Shown piece after piece: positions 1 to 8,931 of a DNA stretch of 36,149 nucleotides; positions within the stretch are counted from its first letter, which is position 1, and every line of letters begins with the position of its first letter. The notes under the pieces are model-generated. The model had not been told where the DNA came from, ran no database searches, and saw nothing but the letters and a program-made list of their open reading frames with translations. The position numbers and the translations under genes were made by a program. Origin of the DNA: Candidatus Methylomirabilota bacterium. GTDB taxonomy: Bacteria; Methylomirabilota; Methylomirabilia; Rokubacteriales; CSP1-6. Location of the stretch: positions 1 to 36,149 of the forward strand of contig DASYVT010000180.1 in NCBI GenBank assembly GCA_035936835.1, read 5' to 3'.

Positions 1-1
1 A

Positions 2-172
2 GTTCGCATCACGCGGCCCCATGCAGCGGGCATCCAGGACCCCCTGAAAGACCCCAGCGTCGTCGAGCCGCCGGCCCCGGAGCCCTCCCTGGAGCCGAGA
101 CCGCCCAGCTCTGATCCGGCTCCTGCGGCGATTCTGCTCCCGGGACAGGGGGCGTCGTCAAGGGCCGCGTGA
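2..172 (+). CDS. Possible C-terminal tail of an upstream gene (partial)
   Basis: The plus frame beginning at base 2 is open to a TGA at 170-172 and gives 56 residues rich in Pro, Glu and Ala (repeated PEP/EP steps). The other two plus frames close early. It could be the low-complexity tail of a protein whose body lies left of the window. No domain is visible and no start codon is needed because the frame runs off the edge. In DNA this GC-rich an open frame of this length can arise by chance. From 173 to 308 I see only the leader of the next gene, with an AGGAGCGAG Shine-Dalgarno at about 298-306. Confidence 0.3.
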   Translation, partial: VRITRPHAAGIQDPLKDPSVVEPPAPEPSLEPRPPSSDPAPAAILLPGQGASSRAA

Positions 173-308
173 GCGGTTGCGAGCACGTTCGCCCAGCTAT
201 TCACGGCCCGGCCGCGGCTCGAGCATGTATAGTGTCTCCTTTCGCTGTTGCACCGTATCATCCGGCCCGGTCCGGCCAGGCCCAGCCAGGTCCCGATAGG
301 AGCGAGAG

Positions 309-1178
309 ATGACCACGGTAGAGCTGAGCCCCGAGGGCCTCAAGCAGCACATCGGGCGGCGCGCCGTCTCGACCGACGTGGTCACGCCCGGACCCGCGAA
401 CCTGCTGCGCCTGAGCTTCGGGCGCCCCGAACCCGAGCTCCGCCATGGTGACCCGCTGCCGCCCGGCTGGCTCTGCCTCTACTTCCTGCCGCAGTTCCGG
501 CCCAACGGCCTGCGGCCCGATGGCAGCCCGCTCGACGCAGGCGTGGTCCCGCCCATGCCGCTGCCGCGGCGCATGTTTGCCGGTGAGCGACTGCGCTGGC
601 ATCGCCCGATCCATATCGGCGACGAGCTGCGGCGCGAGACCGAGCTGGCCGACCTCACGATGAAGCCGGGCGCCACCGGCGCGCTCGTATTCGCCTCCGT
701 GCTCAACCGCGTCTATGGCCGCGACGGGCTCGCTCTCGAGGAGGAGCGGCGCACCGTCTTCCGCGAGAAGGTCCGGGCCGGCGAGCGGAACCAGGCTCCC
801 CGGCGCGAGGACGCTCCCGCCGACGTCCCGTGGCGGCGGCGCATCACCCCGGATCCGGTCCTCCTCTTCCGCTTCTCGGCCCTCACCTTCAACAGCCATC
901 GGATCCACTACGATCGTCCCTGGGCCATGGAGGTCGAGGGATACCCGGGGCTGGTCGTGCATGGACCGCTCACCTCCACGCTGCTCATCGACTTCGCGCG
1001 TGATCACAACCCCGGGCGCGCGGTCCAGAGCTACACGACGCAGGCGCGCGCCCCCCTCTTCGACAACGCGCCGTTCGAGCTGCGGGGCCGGCCCGGCGCG
1101 GACGGTCGCGGCGCCCAGCTCTGGGCCGTGACCCCGGAGGGTACCGTCGCCATGAGCGCGCAGGTGGAGTTCGCGTAG
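309..1178 (+). CDS. FAS1-like/HTD2-type hot-dog dehydratase (mesaconyl-C4-CoA hydratase-like)
   Basis: A 289-residue protein of the double hot-dog dehydratase type seen in fungal HTD2 and bacterial mesaconyl-C4-CoA or 3-methylfumaryl-CoA hydratases. These enzymes add or remove water on an acyl thioester in the cytoplasm. The N-terminal half (about 1-150) is the degenerate MaoC-like fold. The C-terminal half holds the catalytic stretch FNSHRIHYD (194-202; N195, H200, D202 are the likely active-site residues), followed by VVHGPL at 217-222. Length is normal for the family. The ATG at 309 follows a good Shine-Dalgarno. Its stop overlaps the GTG of the next gene (TAGTG), so the two are probably co-translated. 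Substrate is not determined by the sequence; a CoA thioester in fatty-acid, propionate or C5-dicarboxylate metabolism is most likely. Confidence 0.8.
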   Translation: MTTVELSPEGLKQHIGRRAVSTDVVTPGPANLLRLSFGRPEPELRHGDPLPPGWLCLYFLPQFRPNGLRPDGSPLDAGVVPPMPLPRRMFAGERLRWHRPIHIGDELRRETELADLTMKPGATGALVFASVLNRVYGRDGLALEEERRTVFREKVRAGERNQAPRREDAPADVPWRRRITPDPVLLFRFSALTFNSHRIHYDRPWAMEVEGYPGLVVHGPLTSTLLIDFARDHNPGRAVQSYTTQARAPLFDNAPFELRGRPGADGRGAQLWAVTPEGTVAMSAQVEFA

Positions 1179-2176
1179 TGGCAAGCTCTATGCCCATTGA
1201 CATCGCCCTGACTGGTCTCGCGATGCCCCTCGCCGAGTTTCCCGGGCTTGCCCGCGAAGCCGAGGCGCGAGGTTATCGTACCGCGTGGGTGGGCGAGGCC
1301 TCCGGCCTGGAGGCGATCGCGCTCTCCACCCTGATCGCCACCCACACGCGGACTCTCAAGATCGCCAACGGCGTGATACCCGTCCAGACCCGCACGCCCG
1401 TCGTGTACGGCCAGGCGGCGTCGACACTCGCGCATCTCGCTCCCGGCCGGTTCGCGCTCGGGCTCGGCCTGTCGAGTGAGATCATCGTGGGCCAGTGGCA
1501 CGGGCTGCCCTTCGCCCCGTCGGTCCAGCAGATGCGGGAAGCCGTCCAGATCATCCGGATGGTTGCAGGAGGCGAGCGCGTGAACTTCGAGGGCCGGTTC
1601 TACCGGCTCAAGAACTTCCGGCTCTCGGTCCCCGCCCCGTCGCCCGCGCCGCGCATCTATCTGGCGGCGCTCGGGCCCAGGATGTGCGAGCTGGCGGGTG
1701 AGGTCGCCGACGGCGTCCTCCTCAACTGGATTCCGCCTTCCGCCGTGCCGGCGTCGCTGCGCCACGTCGAAGCCGGGGCTAAGCGGGCCGGACGGAGCCT
1801 GGCGGATGTCGACGTCGCCGTGTACGTGCGGACCTGCGTGACAGAAGAGCGCGAAGACGCGCGCGCGGCGCTGGCTCGGGACGTCACGGGCTATGCCATC
1901 GTCGGCGCCTACGGGCGCTTCTTCGCGGAGTGCGGTTTCGCGGAGGAGGTGGAGGCGGTGAACGCCGCGTGGAAGTCCGGCGATCGCGCGGGGGCGGTCA
2001 AGGGGATAACCTCGCGCGTGCTCGACGGGCTCGGAGCGGTGGGCCCGGCCGACTTCTGCCACGAGCAGATGGGCGTCTTCGCGGCTACCGGTGTGACGCC
2101 GGTGGTTCTGCCCTTCGCGCCGCCCGGACCGGCGGCACGCGCGTCCCTCCTGCGGACCTTCCGGACTTTTCCCTAG
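1178..2176 (+). CDS. LLM-class (luciferase-like, probably F420- or flavin-dependent) oxidoreductase
   Basis: A 332-residue TIM-barrel protein of the bacterial luciferase-like superfamily. Typical features are the N-terminal AEARGYRTAWVGE strand-helix, the IANGVIPVQTRTP cofactor-side strand, LAPGRFALGLGLSS, and a mid-protein ERVNFEGRFYRL segment found in F420-dependent members. GTG at 1178 overlaps the preceding stop by one base. An in-frame ATG at 1190 is an alternative and would remove four residues. Coupling to a CoA hydratase suggests a shared catabolic step, but LLM proteins span many substrates and I would not name one. The gene ends 36 bases from the convergent AOR stop. Confidence 0.82.
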   Translation: MASSMPIDIALTGLAMPLAEFPGLAREAEARGYRTAWVGEASGLEAIALSTLIATHTRTLKIANGVIPVQTRTPVVYGQAASTLAHLAPGRFALGLGLSSEIIVGQWHGLPFAPSVQQMREAVQIIRMVAGGERVNFEGRFYRLKNFRLSVPAPSPAPRIYLAALGPRMCELAGEVADGVLLNWIPPSAVPASLRHVEAGAKRAGRSLADVDVAVYVRTCVTEEREDARAALARDVTGYAIVGAYGRFFAECGFAEEVEAVNAAWKSGDRAGAVKGITSRVLDGLGAVGPADFCHEQMGVFAATGVTPVVLPFAPPGPAARASLLRTFRTFP

Positions 2177-2212
2177 TTGGCTGCCGCTGGTCCCTGAGCG
2201 TTCCCGCAGCCG

Positions 2213-4036
2213 CTAGCGTGTGACCGCGCGGGCGGCGTCCTCGTCGAGCTCGAGCGCACGGATGGTCTCCGCCGTGGGCACGCCCGTGACCGCATCCCAA
2301 CCCTGCTCGACGTAGTAGTCGGTGACGATCTTGTCCTGCTGCTCAGAGCTGAATCCGGCGTGCTTGGGCAGGGGATCCGTGAACCGCACCGGCAGCCGGT
2401 CGTCGGCGCGCCCGAAGCCCTCACGCAGGTTGAAGAGCCGGGCAAGAGTGAGCCCCCGGTGGGCCATCGTCACCATTTCCTCGGGGGTGATGTCCCAGCC
2501 CGTGACGGCCTTCAGAATCGTCAGCGACTGGTCGTCCTCGTAGGCGAGGAAGTGGCAGAGCCCGATCTGGTTGCGCAGGCCGTTGCGGTTGCCCATCTGG
2601 CGCATGTGGTCCCCGCCCGTGGGGGCGAGCAAGTAAGAGGCGCGCATCACGGGCATGTGACGCGGGTCGTGCATCGCCATCTCCATTCCCTTCACCGTGG
2701 TGAGGAAGGCCTCGGAGCCGCGGCCGAGCCGCTGGGCGGCGCGCTGCGACCCCTCGGCCAGGAGATCGCCGACGCCCTGGCGATAGGCGATCATCTCGAC
2801 CAGCTTGACTACACCATCGGCGTCGTGGAAGCGCAGCGGCACGCCGCCCGTGTCGTCGAGCGTCAGGATGCCCTTCTCGAAGCACTCCATGGCCCACGCG
2901 AGCGTGGAACCGAGCGAGACCGTGTCCATTGCTAAGTAGTTGCACATCTCGTTGGACTTGCAGATGGCGATCAGGTCGTCGAGCCCGAGGTTGACCCCCA
3001 GGGCCGCGAGCGATTCGTACTCGGGCCCGCCGTAGCGCGGGTCGACGCGGTACCGGCCGAGCGGGTCCACGCCCACCTTTGCGCGCCCCTTGTAGAGGGT
3101 CTCCGAGACCTCGCGCGCGGTCTCTTCCTTCTTCTCGATGTGGATGACCTTCTTGCAGCGCACCGAGCATGCGTAGCAGGCGCCCATCCGCACGCGCACC
3201 TGGTCGCGCACCGCGATCGCGTCCACCTGGCCCACCGTCTCGGCGGCGCCCATGCGGTAGTTGAGGACGGGCATGCCGCCCTCGAGGCTCTTGCCCTGCA
3301 TGGCGGCGCCCGTGCCGAACTCGTGGAAGGCCCGGTGCTTCTCGTCCATGGTGCCCGAGACCCACTTGGCGACTCCGAGCAGCGCCGGCTGGTCGGCGAT
3401 CTTCACGGGGATCTTGCCGCGGACGGCGATGGCCTTGAGCCGCTTCGAGCCCATGACGGCGCCCATTCCGGTGCGCCCCGCCACTTCGTTGAGGTCGTTG
3501 GCGATGCAGGCGAAGCGCACGAGGTTCTCGCCGGCCGGCCCGATCTGCGCGACCCGGATGCGCGGATCGCCGAGCTCGGCATGGATAGCCTCCTCCACCT
3601 CGCCGGTGATGCGTCCCCAGAGGTGCGCGGCGTCGCGGATCTCGACCGCGCCGTCGCTGATCCAGAGATAGACGGGCGTGGGCGAGACGCCGTGGAAGAC
3701 GATCGCGTCCCATCCCGCGCGCTTGAGTTCAGCGCCCCAGTAGCCGCCGGACTCGGATTCGCCGAACCCGCCCGTGAGCGGCGACTTAGCGCCGACGCTG
3801 TGGCGTCCCGCCCCGGGCACGGGCGCGCCCGTGATGACGCCCGGGGCGATGACCAGGATATTGTCGGGCCCCAGCGGGTCGGCGCCCCTGGGGACATATT
3901 TAAGGAGATAGTGGCCGATCAGCCCGCGCCCGCCGGCGTAGCGCCGGAAGAAGCTGTCGCCGGGCTCCTCGATCCAGGTGCGCCGCTCGCCCAGGTTCAC
4001 ATGCAGGATCTTGTTCCAGTAACCGTATCGGTCCAT
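2213..4036 (-). CDS. Aldehyde:ferredoxin oxidoreductase family tungsten/molybdenum enzyme
   Basis: A 607-residue AOR-family protein, the usual length. These cytoplasmic enzymes carry a bis-pyranopterin tungsten (or Mo) site and one [4Fe-4S] cluster and oxidise aldehydes, or reduce acids, with ferredoxin. Cluster ligands are visible as CYACSVRC (C287, C290, C294) and a distant C494 inside NQIGLC (489-494). The N-terminal domain has the pterin-binding GAGRHSVGAKSPLTGGFGES run (75-94). In characterised AORs the second pterin motif reads DxxGLC; here its first residue is Asn489, a small deviation. The moaD-like gene ends 7 bases upstream on the same strand, so the pair is an operon. The aldehyde substrate cannot be read from sequence; benzoyl-CoA-reductase-type and other non-aldehyde members also exist in this superfamily. 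Confidence 0.92.
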   Translation of the reverse strand: MDRYGYWNKILHVNLGERRTWIEEPGDSFFRRYAGGRGLIGHYLLKYVPRGADPLGPDNILVIAPGVITGAPVPGAGRHSVGAKSPLTGGFGESESGGYWGAELKRAGWDAIVFHGVSPTPVYLWISDGAVEIRDAAHLWGRITGEVEEAIHAELGDPRIRVAQIGPAGENLVRFACIANDLNEVAGRTGMGAVMGSKRLKAIAVRGKIPVKIADQPALLGVAKWVSGTMDEKHRAFHEFGTGAAMQGKSLEGGMPVLNYRMGAAETVGQVDAIAVRDQVRVRMGACYACSVRCKKVIHIEKKEETAREVSETLYKGRAKVGVDPLGRYRVDPRYGGPEYESLAALGVNLGLDDLIAICKSNEMCNYLAMDTVSLGSTLAWAMECFEKGILTLDDTGGVPLRFHDADGVVKLVEMIAYRQGVGDLLAEGSQRAAQRLGRGSEAFLTTVKGMEMAMHDPRHMPVMRASYLLAPTGGDHMRQMGNRNGLRNQIGLCHFLAYEDDQSLTILKAVTGWDITPEEMVTMAHRGLTLARLFNLREGFGRADDRLPVRFTDPLPKHAGFSSEQQDKIVTDYYVEQGWDAVTGVPTAETIRALELDEDAARAVTR

Positions 4037-4043
4037 GAGATTG

Positions 4044-4307
4044 TTACCCTCCCTCCATCGGATTCAAGAGCATCACTTCGACTCCGTCACGCAGCGGCGT
4101 GTCCCGCCCGGCTAGCTCACCGTCGACGGCGATGGTTACCTCGGCGCCTTGCTCGATGCCGATGGCGGCCAGAAGGTCCGCGACCGCCGCGCCCTCGTGA
4201 ATGGTATAGCGCTGCGGCCCGTCCTCGCCGCGCGGAATGAACCGGCGGAGATCGGCGAAGAATGTCACGGTAACAGTGATGGCGCGCGCGCTCACCTGTC
4301 CAACCAC
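4044..4307 (-). CDS. MoaD/ThiS-family ubiquitin-like sulfur carrier
   Basis: An 87-residue beta-grasp protein with the C-terminal Gly-Gly tail (NPMEGG) that is adenylated and thiocarboxylated in MoaD and ThiS proteins. Such carriers supply sulfur for molybdopterin or tungstopterin dithiolene formation. Adjacency to the AOR gene (7-base gap, same strand) argues for a dedicated pterin-sulfur donor for that enzyme. The first possible start is GTG at 4307, but the GGGAGGGG Shine-Dalgarno sits directly against it. A second GTG at 4295 has better spacing and may be the true start. No other molybdopterin-synthesis genes are in the window. Confidence 0.85.
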   Translation of the reverse strand: MVGQVSARAITVTVTFFADLRRFIPRGEDGPQRYTIHEGAAVADLLAAIGIEQGAEVTIAVDGELAGRDTPLRDGVEVMLLNPMEGG

Positions 4308-4327
4308 CCCTCCCGCATGCCGCCGTG

Positions 4328-4333
4328 ATTATA
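4328..4333 (-). promoter_or_regulatory. Minus-strand -10 box (TATAAT) ahead of the moaD-AOR operon
   Basis: The plus sequence ATTATA at these bases reads TATAAT on the minus strand, a perfect -10 hexamer and rare in DNA this GC-rich. It lies about 20 bases upstream of the moaD GTG, giving a very short leader. No convincing -35 hexamer stands at 16-18 bases spacing. Confidence 0.4.
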
Positions 4334-4392
4334 CAGGGCGTTGAGTGGGCTCGGCTGCGGTATCGATGGCGTCGCAGCGCAGCAGTTTCTCG

Positions 4393-4421
4393 TTGACACC
4401 TCCATCGGCGAAGCCTAGAGT
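4393..4421 (+). promoter_or_regulatory. Sigma70-type promoter for the cyclase/AAA/TPR gene
   Basis: A perfect TTGACA at 4393-4398 is followed after exactly 17 bases by TAGAGT at 4416-4421 (four of six -10 consensus matches). Transcription would begin near 4428, giving a leader of about 85 bases before the GTG at 4514. This is one of the clearest promoters in the window. Confidence 0.55.
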
Positions 4422-4513
4422 GCCTCGAATCCCGCAGCCCGACCGTTCACGTTGAAGGGGGTCACGCATGATAGCCAATTGCGGCTTGGGCCGCGTGCCC
4501 CGCTAGGACGGCA

Positions 4514-7500
4514 GTGCTCTGCCCCGCCTGCCAGCTCGACAATCCGCCCCAGAATCGATTCTGCGACCAGTGTGGCGCTCCGCTCGAGCTACGCTGCCCG
4601 GCCTGCGGCGGGGCGCTCCGGCCCGCGGCGCGCTTCTGCGGTTCGTGTGGCCACCGCCTCACGGGCGTGCCGGAGGCTGAGGCGCCGGCGACCAAGCCGG
4701 CGGCCGCCGTCAGCCCGTCAGCGGCCGGCGACTACCAGAGCCGTCTCCTCTCGTACACGCCCAAGCATCTCGCTGAAAAGATTCTCCAGTCGCGCTCCGC
4801 GCTCGAAGGCGAACGCCGCCAAGTGACCGTCCTTTTCGCCGACGTGGCTGGGTTCACGGCCCTGGCCGAGAAGCTCGACCCCGAGGAAGTCCACGCGATG
4901 ATGGACCGGTGCTTCGAGCTGATCACCGCCGAGGTGCACCGGTTCGAGGGCACCGTCAACCAGTACACGGGGGACGGCGTGATGGCGCTGTTCGGCGCGC
5001 CCATCGCCCATGAAGACAGTCCCCGCCGGGCCGTCCACGCGGCGCTCGGCATCCAGCGCGCCTTGCGGGTCTACAGCACCGAGCTGCAGGCCCAGCGCGG
5101 CCTCACGCTCCAGATGCGCATCGGGCTCAATACCGGCCCCGTGGTGGTGGGCCGCATCGGTGACGACCTGCGGATGGATTACACCGCCGTCGGGGACACG
5201 ACCAACCTGGCCGCGCGCATGCAGCAGAGCGCCCGGCCCGGCAGCGTGCTGGCGAGCGAGGGCACCCACAAGCTGGTCGCGGGGTTCTTCGAGACTCTCG
5301 ACCTGGGCCAGATTCCCGTGAAGGGACACGCATCCGTGCGGGCCTTCGAGGTCATCCGGGCCCGCGGGCGCCGGGCGCGGCTGGACGTGGAAGCCGAGCG
5401 GGGCCTGACGCCGCTGGTCGGGCGGGACCGGGAGTTGGCAGTCTTGGTCGAGCTCTTCCAGAAGGTCAAGGCCGGCCACGGCCAGGTGGTTTTCATCGCC
5501 GGTGAAGCGGGGATCGGCAAGTCGCGCCTGCTCCTCGAGTGCCGGCGCCAGCTGGCCGAGGCCGGGGAGGCGGCGACCTGGCTCGAGGGACGCTGCATCT
5601 CGTTTGGCCAGTCCATCCCCTTTCTGTCGGCCATCGACCAGTTGCGCGAAAATTTCGGCATCGAGGAGCACGACGGCGAGCCCGAGATCATCGCCAAGAT
5701 CGAGCACGGGATGCGGCGGATGGGCGACCTGGAAACCCACATCCCGTACATCCGCTACCTCCTCGCGGTCGATCCGGGCGACCCGTCCATCCTGGCCATG
5801 GACGCCTCCGCGCGCCGCAAGAGGATTTTCGACGCCAGCCGGGCCCTGGCCTTGCGCGGCGCACGGCTTCGTCCGCTCGTCCTCGTCACCGAGGACCTGC
5901 ACTGGATCGACAGCAGCACCGAGGAGTACCTCGGCTCCCTGATGGATTCGGTCACCGGCGTCCCGCTGATGCTCGTCCTCACCTACCGCATCGGCTACAC
6001 GCCGCCCTTCGGCACCCGGAGCTTCCAGACCACGCTGACGCTGAACAGCCTCACCGAGGCCCAGGCCATCGCCATGGCCGCCCGCGTCCTCGGCACCGAC
6101 CAGTTTCCCGAAGAGCTGAAGGCGGCGCTCATCGCAAAGGCGGAAGGCGTGCCGCTCTTCGTGGAGGAGGTCACCAAGACCCTCCTCGACCTGGGCGTAC
6201 TCCGTCTGGTGGAGGGCGAATACCGGATGGGCAAGGGCGTCGCGGAGGTCAGCGTCCCCGAGACCATCCACGGCATCATCATGGCTCGGCTGGACCGCCT
6301 GGGCGAGCAGGGCAAGCGCACGGTCCAGCTCGCCTCGGTCATCGGCCGGCAGTTCCTGCGCCGGCTCCTGGAGCGCATCGCGGGGTTTACAGGCGAGCTG
6401 GAGGGCCTGCTGGCCGAGCTCAAGGCGCTCGAAATCATCTACGAACAGGGGCTGCTGGCCGAGCCGGCCTACGTCTTCAAGCACGCCGTCATCCAGGACG
6501 TGGCCTACAACAGCCTGCTGGTCCAGCGCCGGAAGGAGCTGCACCGGGCGGTGGGCTTCGCCATCGAAGAGCTGTACCCCGACCGCCTGGCCGAGCACTA
6601 CGAGGAGCTGGCCCACCACTTCGCCAAGGCCGAGGAGTGGGAGAAGGCGATGGAATACAGCGTGCTCTCGGGCGAGCGGGCCGGGCACGCCTTCGCCAAC
6701 ACCGAGGCCAAGCGCCATTACGCCAGCGCGCTCGAAGCGGCCGCAAAGATCACCCCGCCGCCCGCCCCTGAGGCTCGCGCCCGGCTCCACGTCAAGCAGG
6801 GCGCCGTCCTCACCGTCCTCGTCGAGTACGAGGAAGCCGCGGCCGAGTACCTGCGCGCCCTCGAACTCGCCCGCCAGGCCGGCGACCGCCACTTCGAGAT
6901 TGAGGTCCTGATCGGCCTGAGCGACGTGTACAACTGGGCCCACCATGGAGAGGCGGCCATCCGCTACAACGAGCAGGGCATCGCCCTCGCGCGCGAGCTG
7001 GACAACCAGGCCCTTCTGGCCGTCTCCCTCGCCAACCGTGTGTTGATCCGCTCGGCCGGCTACGGTCAGATCCTCGAGACCACGCCGGACGCCGAGGAGG
7101 CGCTTCGCCTCTCGAAGGAGATCGGCGATCCCAAGTTGCTGGCTCTCTCCCTCGTGTTCCTGGGCGGATCGCTACAGTGGCGCGGGGCCTACGACCGCGC
7201 CCTCACGTATCTGCGCGAGGGCACCGAGCTGGCGCAGCGCGAGCACGCGGGCTTCCTCTTCGGGGTCGGCGCCTTCCACCGTGGTCATGCCAACTTCTCG
7301 AAGGGCGACTACGAGGAAGCCCTGCATTGGTACCGGCAGCTGAGCGACTACGCCTCCGCAGCTGGGGACAAGTTCTGGATCGCCCGGGCCCCGAACGTCA
7401 TCGGCGCGGTCCATCTCGAGCTGTTCGACCTGGACGAAGCGATCCAGCTCAACCTGGAAGGCGACGAGGTGGCACAGAAAACCTTCCCCTGGCCCGAGCC

Positions 7501-8080
7501 CCGCGCTCACTCACTCCTCAAGGTCGGTCTGGCCCACCTCTATCGCGGCGAGCACGGCCTCGCTCAGGAGTTCTACGACCGCGCCTGGGCCCTTCTCGAG
7601 GAGGACGTCTGGTTCCGCTGGCGCTGGCACATTCCGCTGCTCCGCGCGCGCGGCGAGCTGGCGCTCTCAGAAGGGCGCCATGACGAGGCCTGGACTTACG
7701 CGGCCGAGTCCCTTGAGGAGGCGACGCGGACGGATTCCCAGAAGCACGTGGTCCGGGCCCAGATGCTGCAGGGAGAGATCCTGGCGGCGAGCGGCCGGCT
7801 GGCCGAAGGGGCCGAGCTCCTGGGCACCTCGGTCCAGCTGGCTGAGCGCTTGGGGACCCCGCGCGAGGTGTGGATCGGCAAGGCAGCCCTCGGCGGAGTT
7901 CTGACGCGCCTCGGACGGGACAAGGAAGCCGAGGCCCACCTCGCGGAGGCGGCGCGCACCATCGAAGCGATCGCGGGCAAGCTCCGCACCCCGAGTCTTC
8001 ACCGGAGCTTTCTTTCGGCCGAGCCCGTGCTCGAGATCTACCGGACCTTGGGCCGCCGCCCGCCCGAGCCTCTGGCCTGA
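4514..8080 (+). CDS. Zinc-ribbon / class III nucleotidyl cyclase / AAA ATPase / TPR signalling protein
   Basis: An 1188-residue soluble multidomain protein. Residues 3-46 form a double zinc ribbon (CPAC, CDQC, CPAC, CGSC). Residues 100-285 are a class III cyclase domain with metal-binding D110 and D154 and transition-state residues N231 and R235. The base-selecting positions are Q150 and T224 rather than the Lys/Asp of standard adenylate cyclases, so the nucleotide product is uncertain. Residues 300-600 are an AAA/STAND-like ATPase with Walker A GEAGIGKSR (330-338) and Walker B LVLVTEDLHW (455-464). The remainder (about 660-1150) is TPR-like helical repeats. The GTG start has AGGA eight bases upstream. 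Large proteins of this architecture are multiplied in Rokubacteria, mycobacteria and rhizobia, and most lack known ligands. It is monocistronic here. Confidence 0.88.
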   Translation: MLCPACQLDNPPQNRFCDQCGAPLELRCPACGGALRPAARFCGSCGHRLTGVPEAEAPATKPAAAVSPSAAGDYQSRLLSYTPKHLAEKILQSRSALEGERRQVTVLFADVAGFTALAEKLDPEEVHAMMDRCFELITAEVHRFEGTVNQYTGDGVMALFGAPIAHEDSPRRAVHAALGIQRALRVYSTELQAQRGLTLQMRIGLNTGPVVVGRIGDDLRMDYTAVGDTTNLAARMQQSARPGSVLASEGTHKLVAGFFETLDLGQIPVKGHASVRAFEVIRARGRRARLDVEAERGLTPLVGRDRELAVLVELFQKVKAGHGQVVFIAGEAGIGKSRLLLECRRQLAEAGEAATWLEGRCISFGQSIPFLSAIDQLRENFGIEEHDGEPEIIAKIEHGMRRMGDLETHIPYIRYLLAVDPGDPSILAMDASARRKRIFDASRALALRGARLRPLVLVTEDLHWIDSSTEEYLGSLMDSVTGVPLMLVLTYRIGYTPPFGTRSFQTTLTLNSLTEAQAIAMAARVLGTDQFPEELKAALIAKAEGVPLFVEEVTKTLLDLGVLRLVEGEYRMGKGVAEVSVPETIHGIIMARLDRLGEQGKRTVQLASVIGRQFLRRLLERIAGFTGELEGLLAELKALEIIYEQGLLAEPAYVFKHAVIQDVAYNSLLVQRRKELHRAVGFAIEELYPDRLAEHYEELAHHFAKAEEWEKAMEYSVLSGERAGHAFANTEAKRHYASALEAAAKITPPPAPEARARLHVKQGAVLTVLVEYEEAAAEYLRALELARQAGDRHFEIEVLIGLSDVYNWAHHGEAAIRYNEQGIALARELDNQALLAVSLANRVLIRSAGYGQILETTPDAEEALRLSKEIGDPKLLALSLVFLGGSLQWRGAYDRALTYLREGTELAQREHAGFLFGVGAFHRGHANFSKGDYEEALHWYRQLSDYASAAGDKFWIARAPNVIGAVHLELFDLDEAIQLNLEGDEVAQKTFPWPEPRAHSLLKVGLAHLYRGEHGLAQEFYDRAWALLEEDVWFRWRWHIPLLRARGELALSEGRHDEAWTYAAESLEEATRTDSQKHVVRAQMLQGEILAASGRLAEGAELLGTSVQLAERLGTPREVWIGKAALGGVLTRLGRDKEAEAHLAEAARTIEAIAGKLRTPSLHRSFLSAEPVLEIYRTLGRRPPEPLA

Positions 8081-8127
8081 CCGCCGGTTGAGGGAGCGAA
8101 GGAGCAGCCTCGAACTTGCCTCACGGT

Positions 8128-8143
8128 GGCCGCGCGCGCGGCC
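8128..8143. other. Perfect 16-base GC palindrome between convergent genes
   Basis: GGCCGCGCGCGCGGCC is self-complementary and lies between the stop of the cyclase gene (8080) and the stop of the DUF2182 gene (8147). It could act as a bidirectional transcript-end hairpin, but there is no T-tract on either side. Confidence 0.35.
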
Positions 8144-8146
8144 CCG

Positions 8147-8908
8147 CTAAGCTCGAACCAGGATGACCACACCGGCCACGAGCAACAGCGTGCCGGCGAT
8201 GCGACTGACGGCCGGCCCGCCCGGCAGGACGCGTTCGGCAAGGACGAAGGCCGCGAGACCGGCGACCCATAGCAAGTTCATCACGCCGGCGACGAAGAGC
8301 AACGCCATCAGCGCCCAGCAGCACGCCACGCAGTACGCGCCGTGTCGCATCCCCATCACGAAGGCGCCGGCGCGCCCGTCGCGCCACTCAGTCATCACGA
8401 AGGAAAGCGGCGAGCGGCACTTGGCGAGGCACGCCTGCTTGAGCGGCGTCCATTGGAATATGCCCGCGACGAGGAGCAACGCGCCGCCCAGCCGCGCGCT
8501 CGTGCTCGCCATGGCAGCGGAGAGGAGGCCAGCCTCGTGCAGTCGCCATTGCGCGAGCGCCGCCGCCGTGGCGTAGGCCGTCCACACCGCCGCGTAGCCG
8601 AGGAGAAACACGACGGTCGGGATGGCCGCTCGGTCCTGTTCTCGGCGCGTTCGCTGCACCATGGCGAACGTCAGGACCATCGGCGCGGCCGCCGGTACCA
8701 TCATGGCGATCATCATGACCGCCCACATGACGAAGAGCAGGACCACGTCGACAAGACTCCAAGCGTGGTCCCGCAGCATCGCCATCCCCGGCATGTCGGC
8801 CATGTCCGTGTCCGGCATCGACACCGAAAGACGGAAGAGGTAGAGCCAGGCCACGAGGGCGGTCACCACGAGAGTGGCGCCCACGAGCGCGCGGTCGCGC
8901 CGGAGCAT
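8147..8908 (-). CDS. DUF2182 Met-rich metal-binding membrane protein
   Basis: A 253-residue integral membrane protein of the DUF2182 (COG5486, predicted metal-binding) family. About six hydrophobic spans are visible, at roughly 9-28, 52-72, 96-120, 138-152, 183-210 and 214-226, with a last one at 237-251. The loop at 31-44 is Met/Asp-rich (MPDTDMADMPGMAM), and the second span contains MWAVMMIAMMVP. Cys residues cluster as CLAKC (160-164) and CVACC (193-197). Met-rich loops and such Cys pairs suit soft metals such as copper. I chose ATG 8908 because it begins at the first membrane helix; GTG 8926 is possible. DUF1326 lies immediately upstream on the same strand, a pairing widely conserved in proteobacteria. 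Molecular function is unknown. Confidence 0.8.
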   Translation of the reverse strand: MLRRDRALVGATLVVTALVAWLYLFRLSVSMPDTDMADMPGMAMLRDHAWSLVDVVLLFVMWAVMMIAMMVPAAAPMVLTFAMVQRTRREQDRAAIPTVVFLLGYAAVWTAYATAAALAQWRLHEAGLLSAAMASTSARLGGALLLVAGIFQWTPLKQACLAKCRSPLSFVMTEWRDGRAGAFVMGMRHGAYCVACCWALMALLFVAGVMNLLWVAGLAAFVLAERVLPGGPAVSRIAGTLLLVAGVVILVRA

Positions 8909-8931
8909 CGTGTCGAGGGCTGGCACGCTTC

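Noticed and set aside
4718-6946. 742-codon open frame on the minus strand
   Set aside because: Antisense shadow of the cyclase/AAA/TPR gene; its composition reflects GC-rich codon bias and it has no domain.
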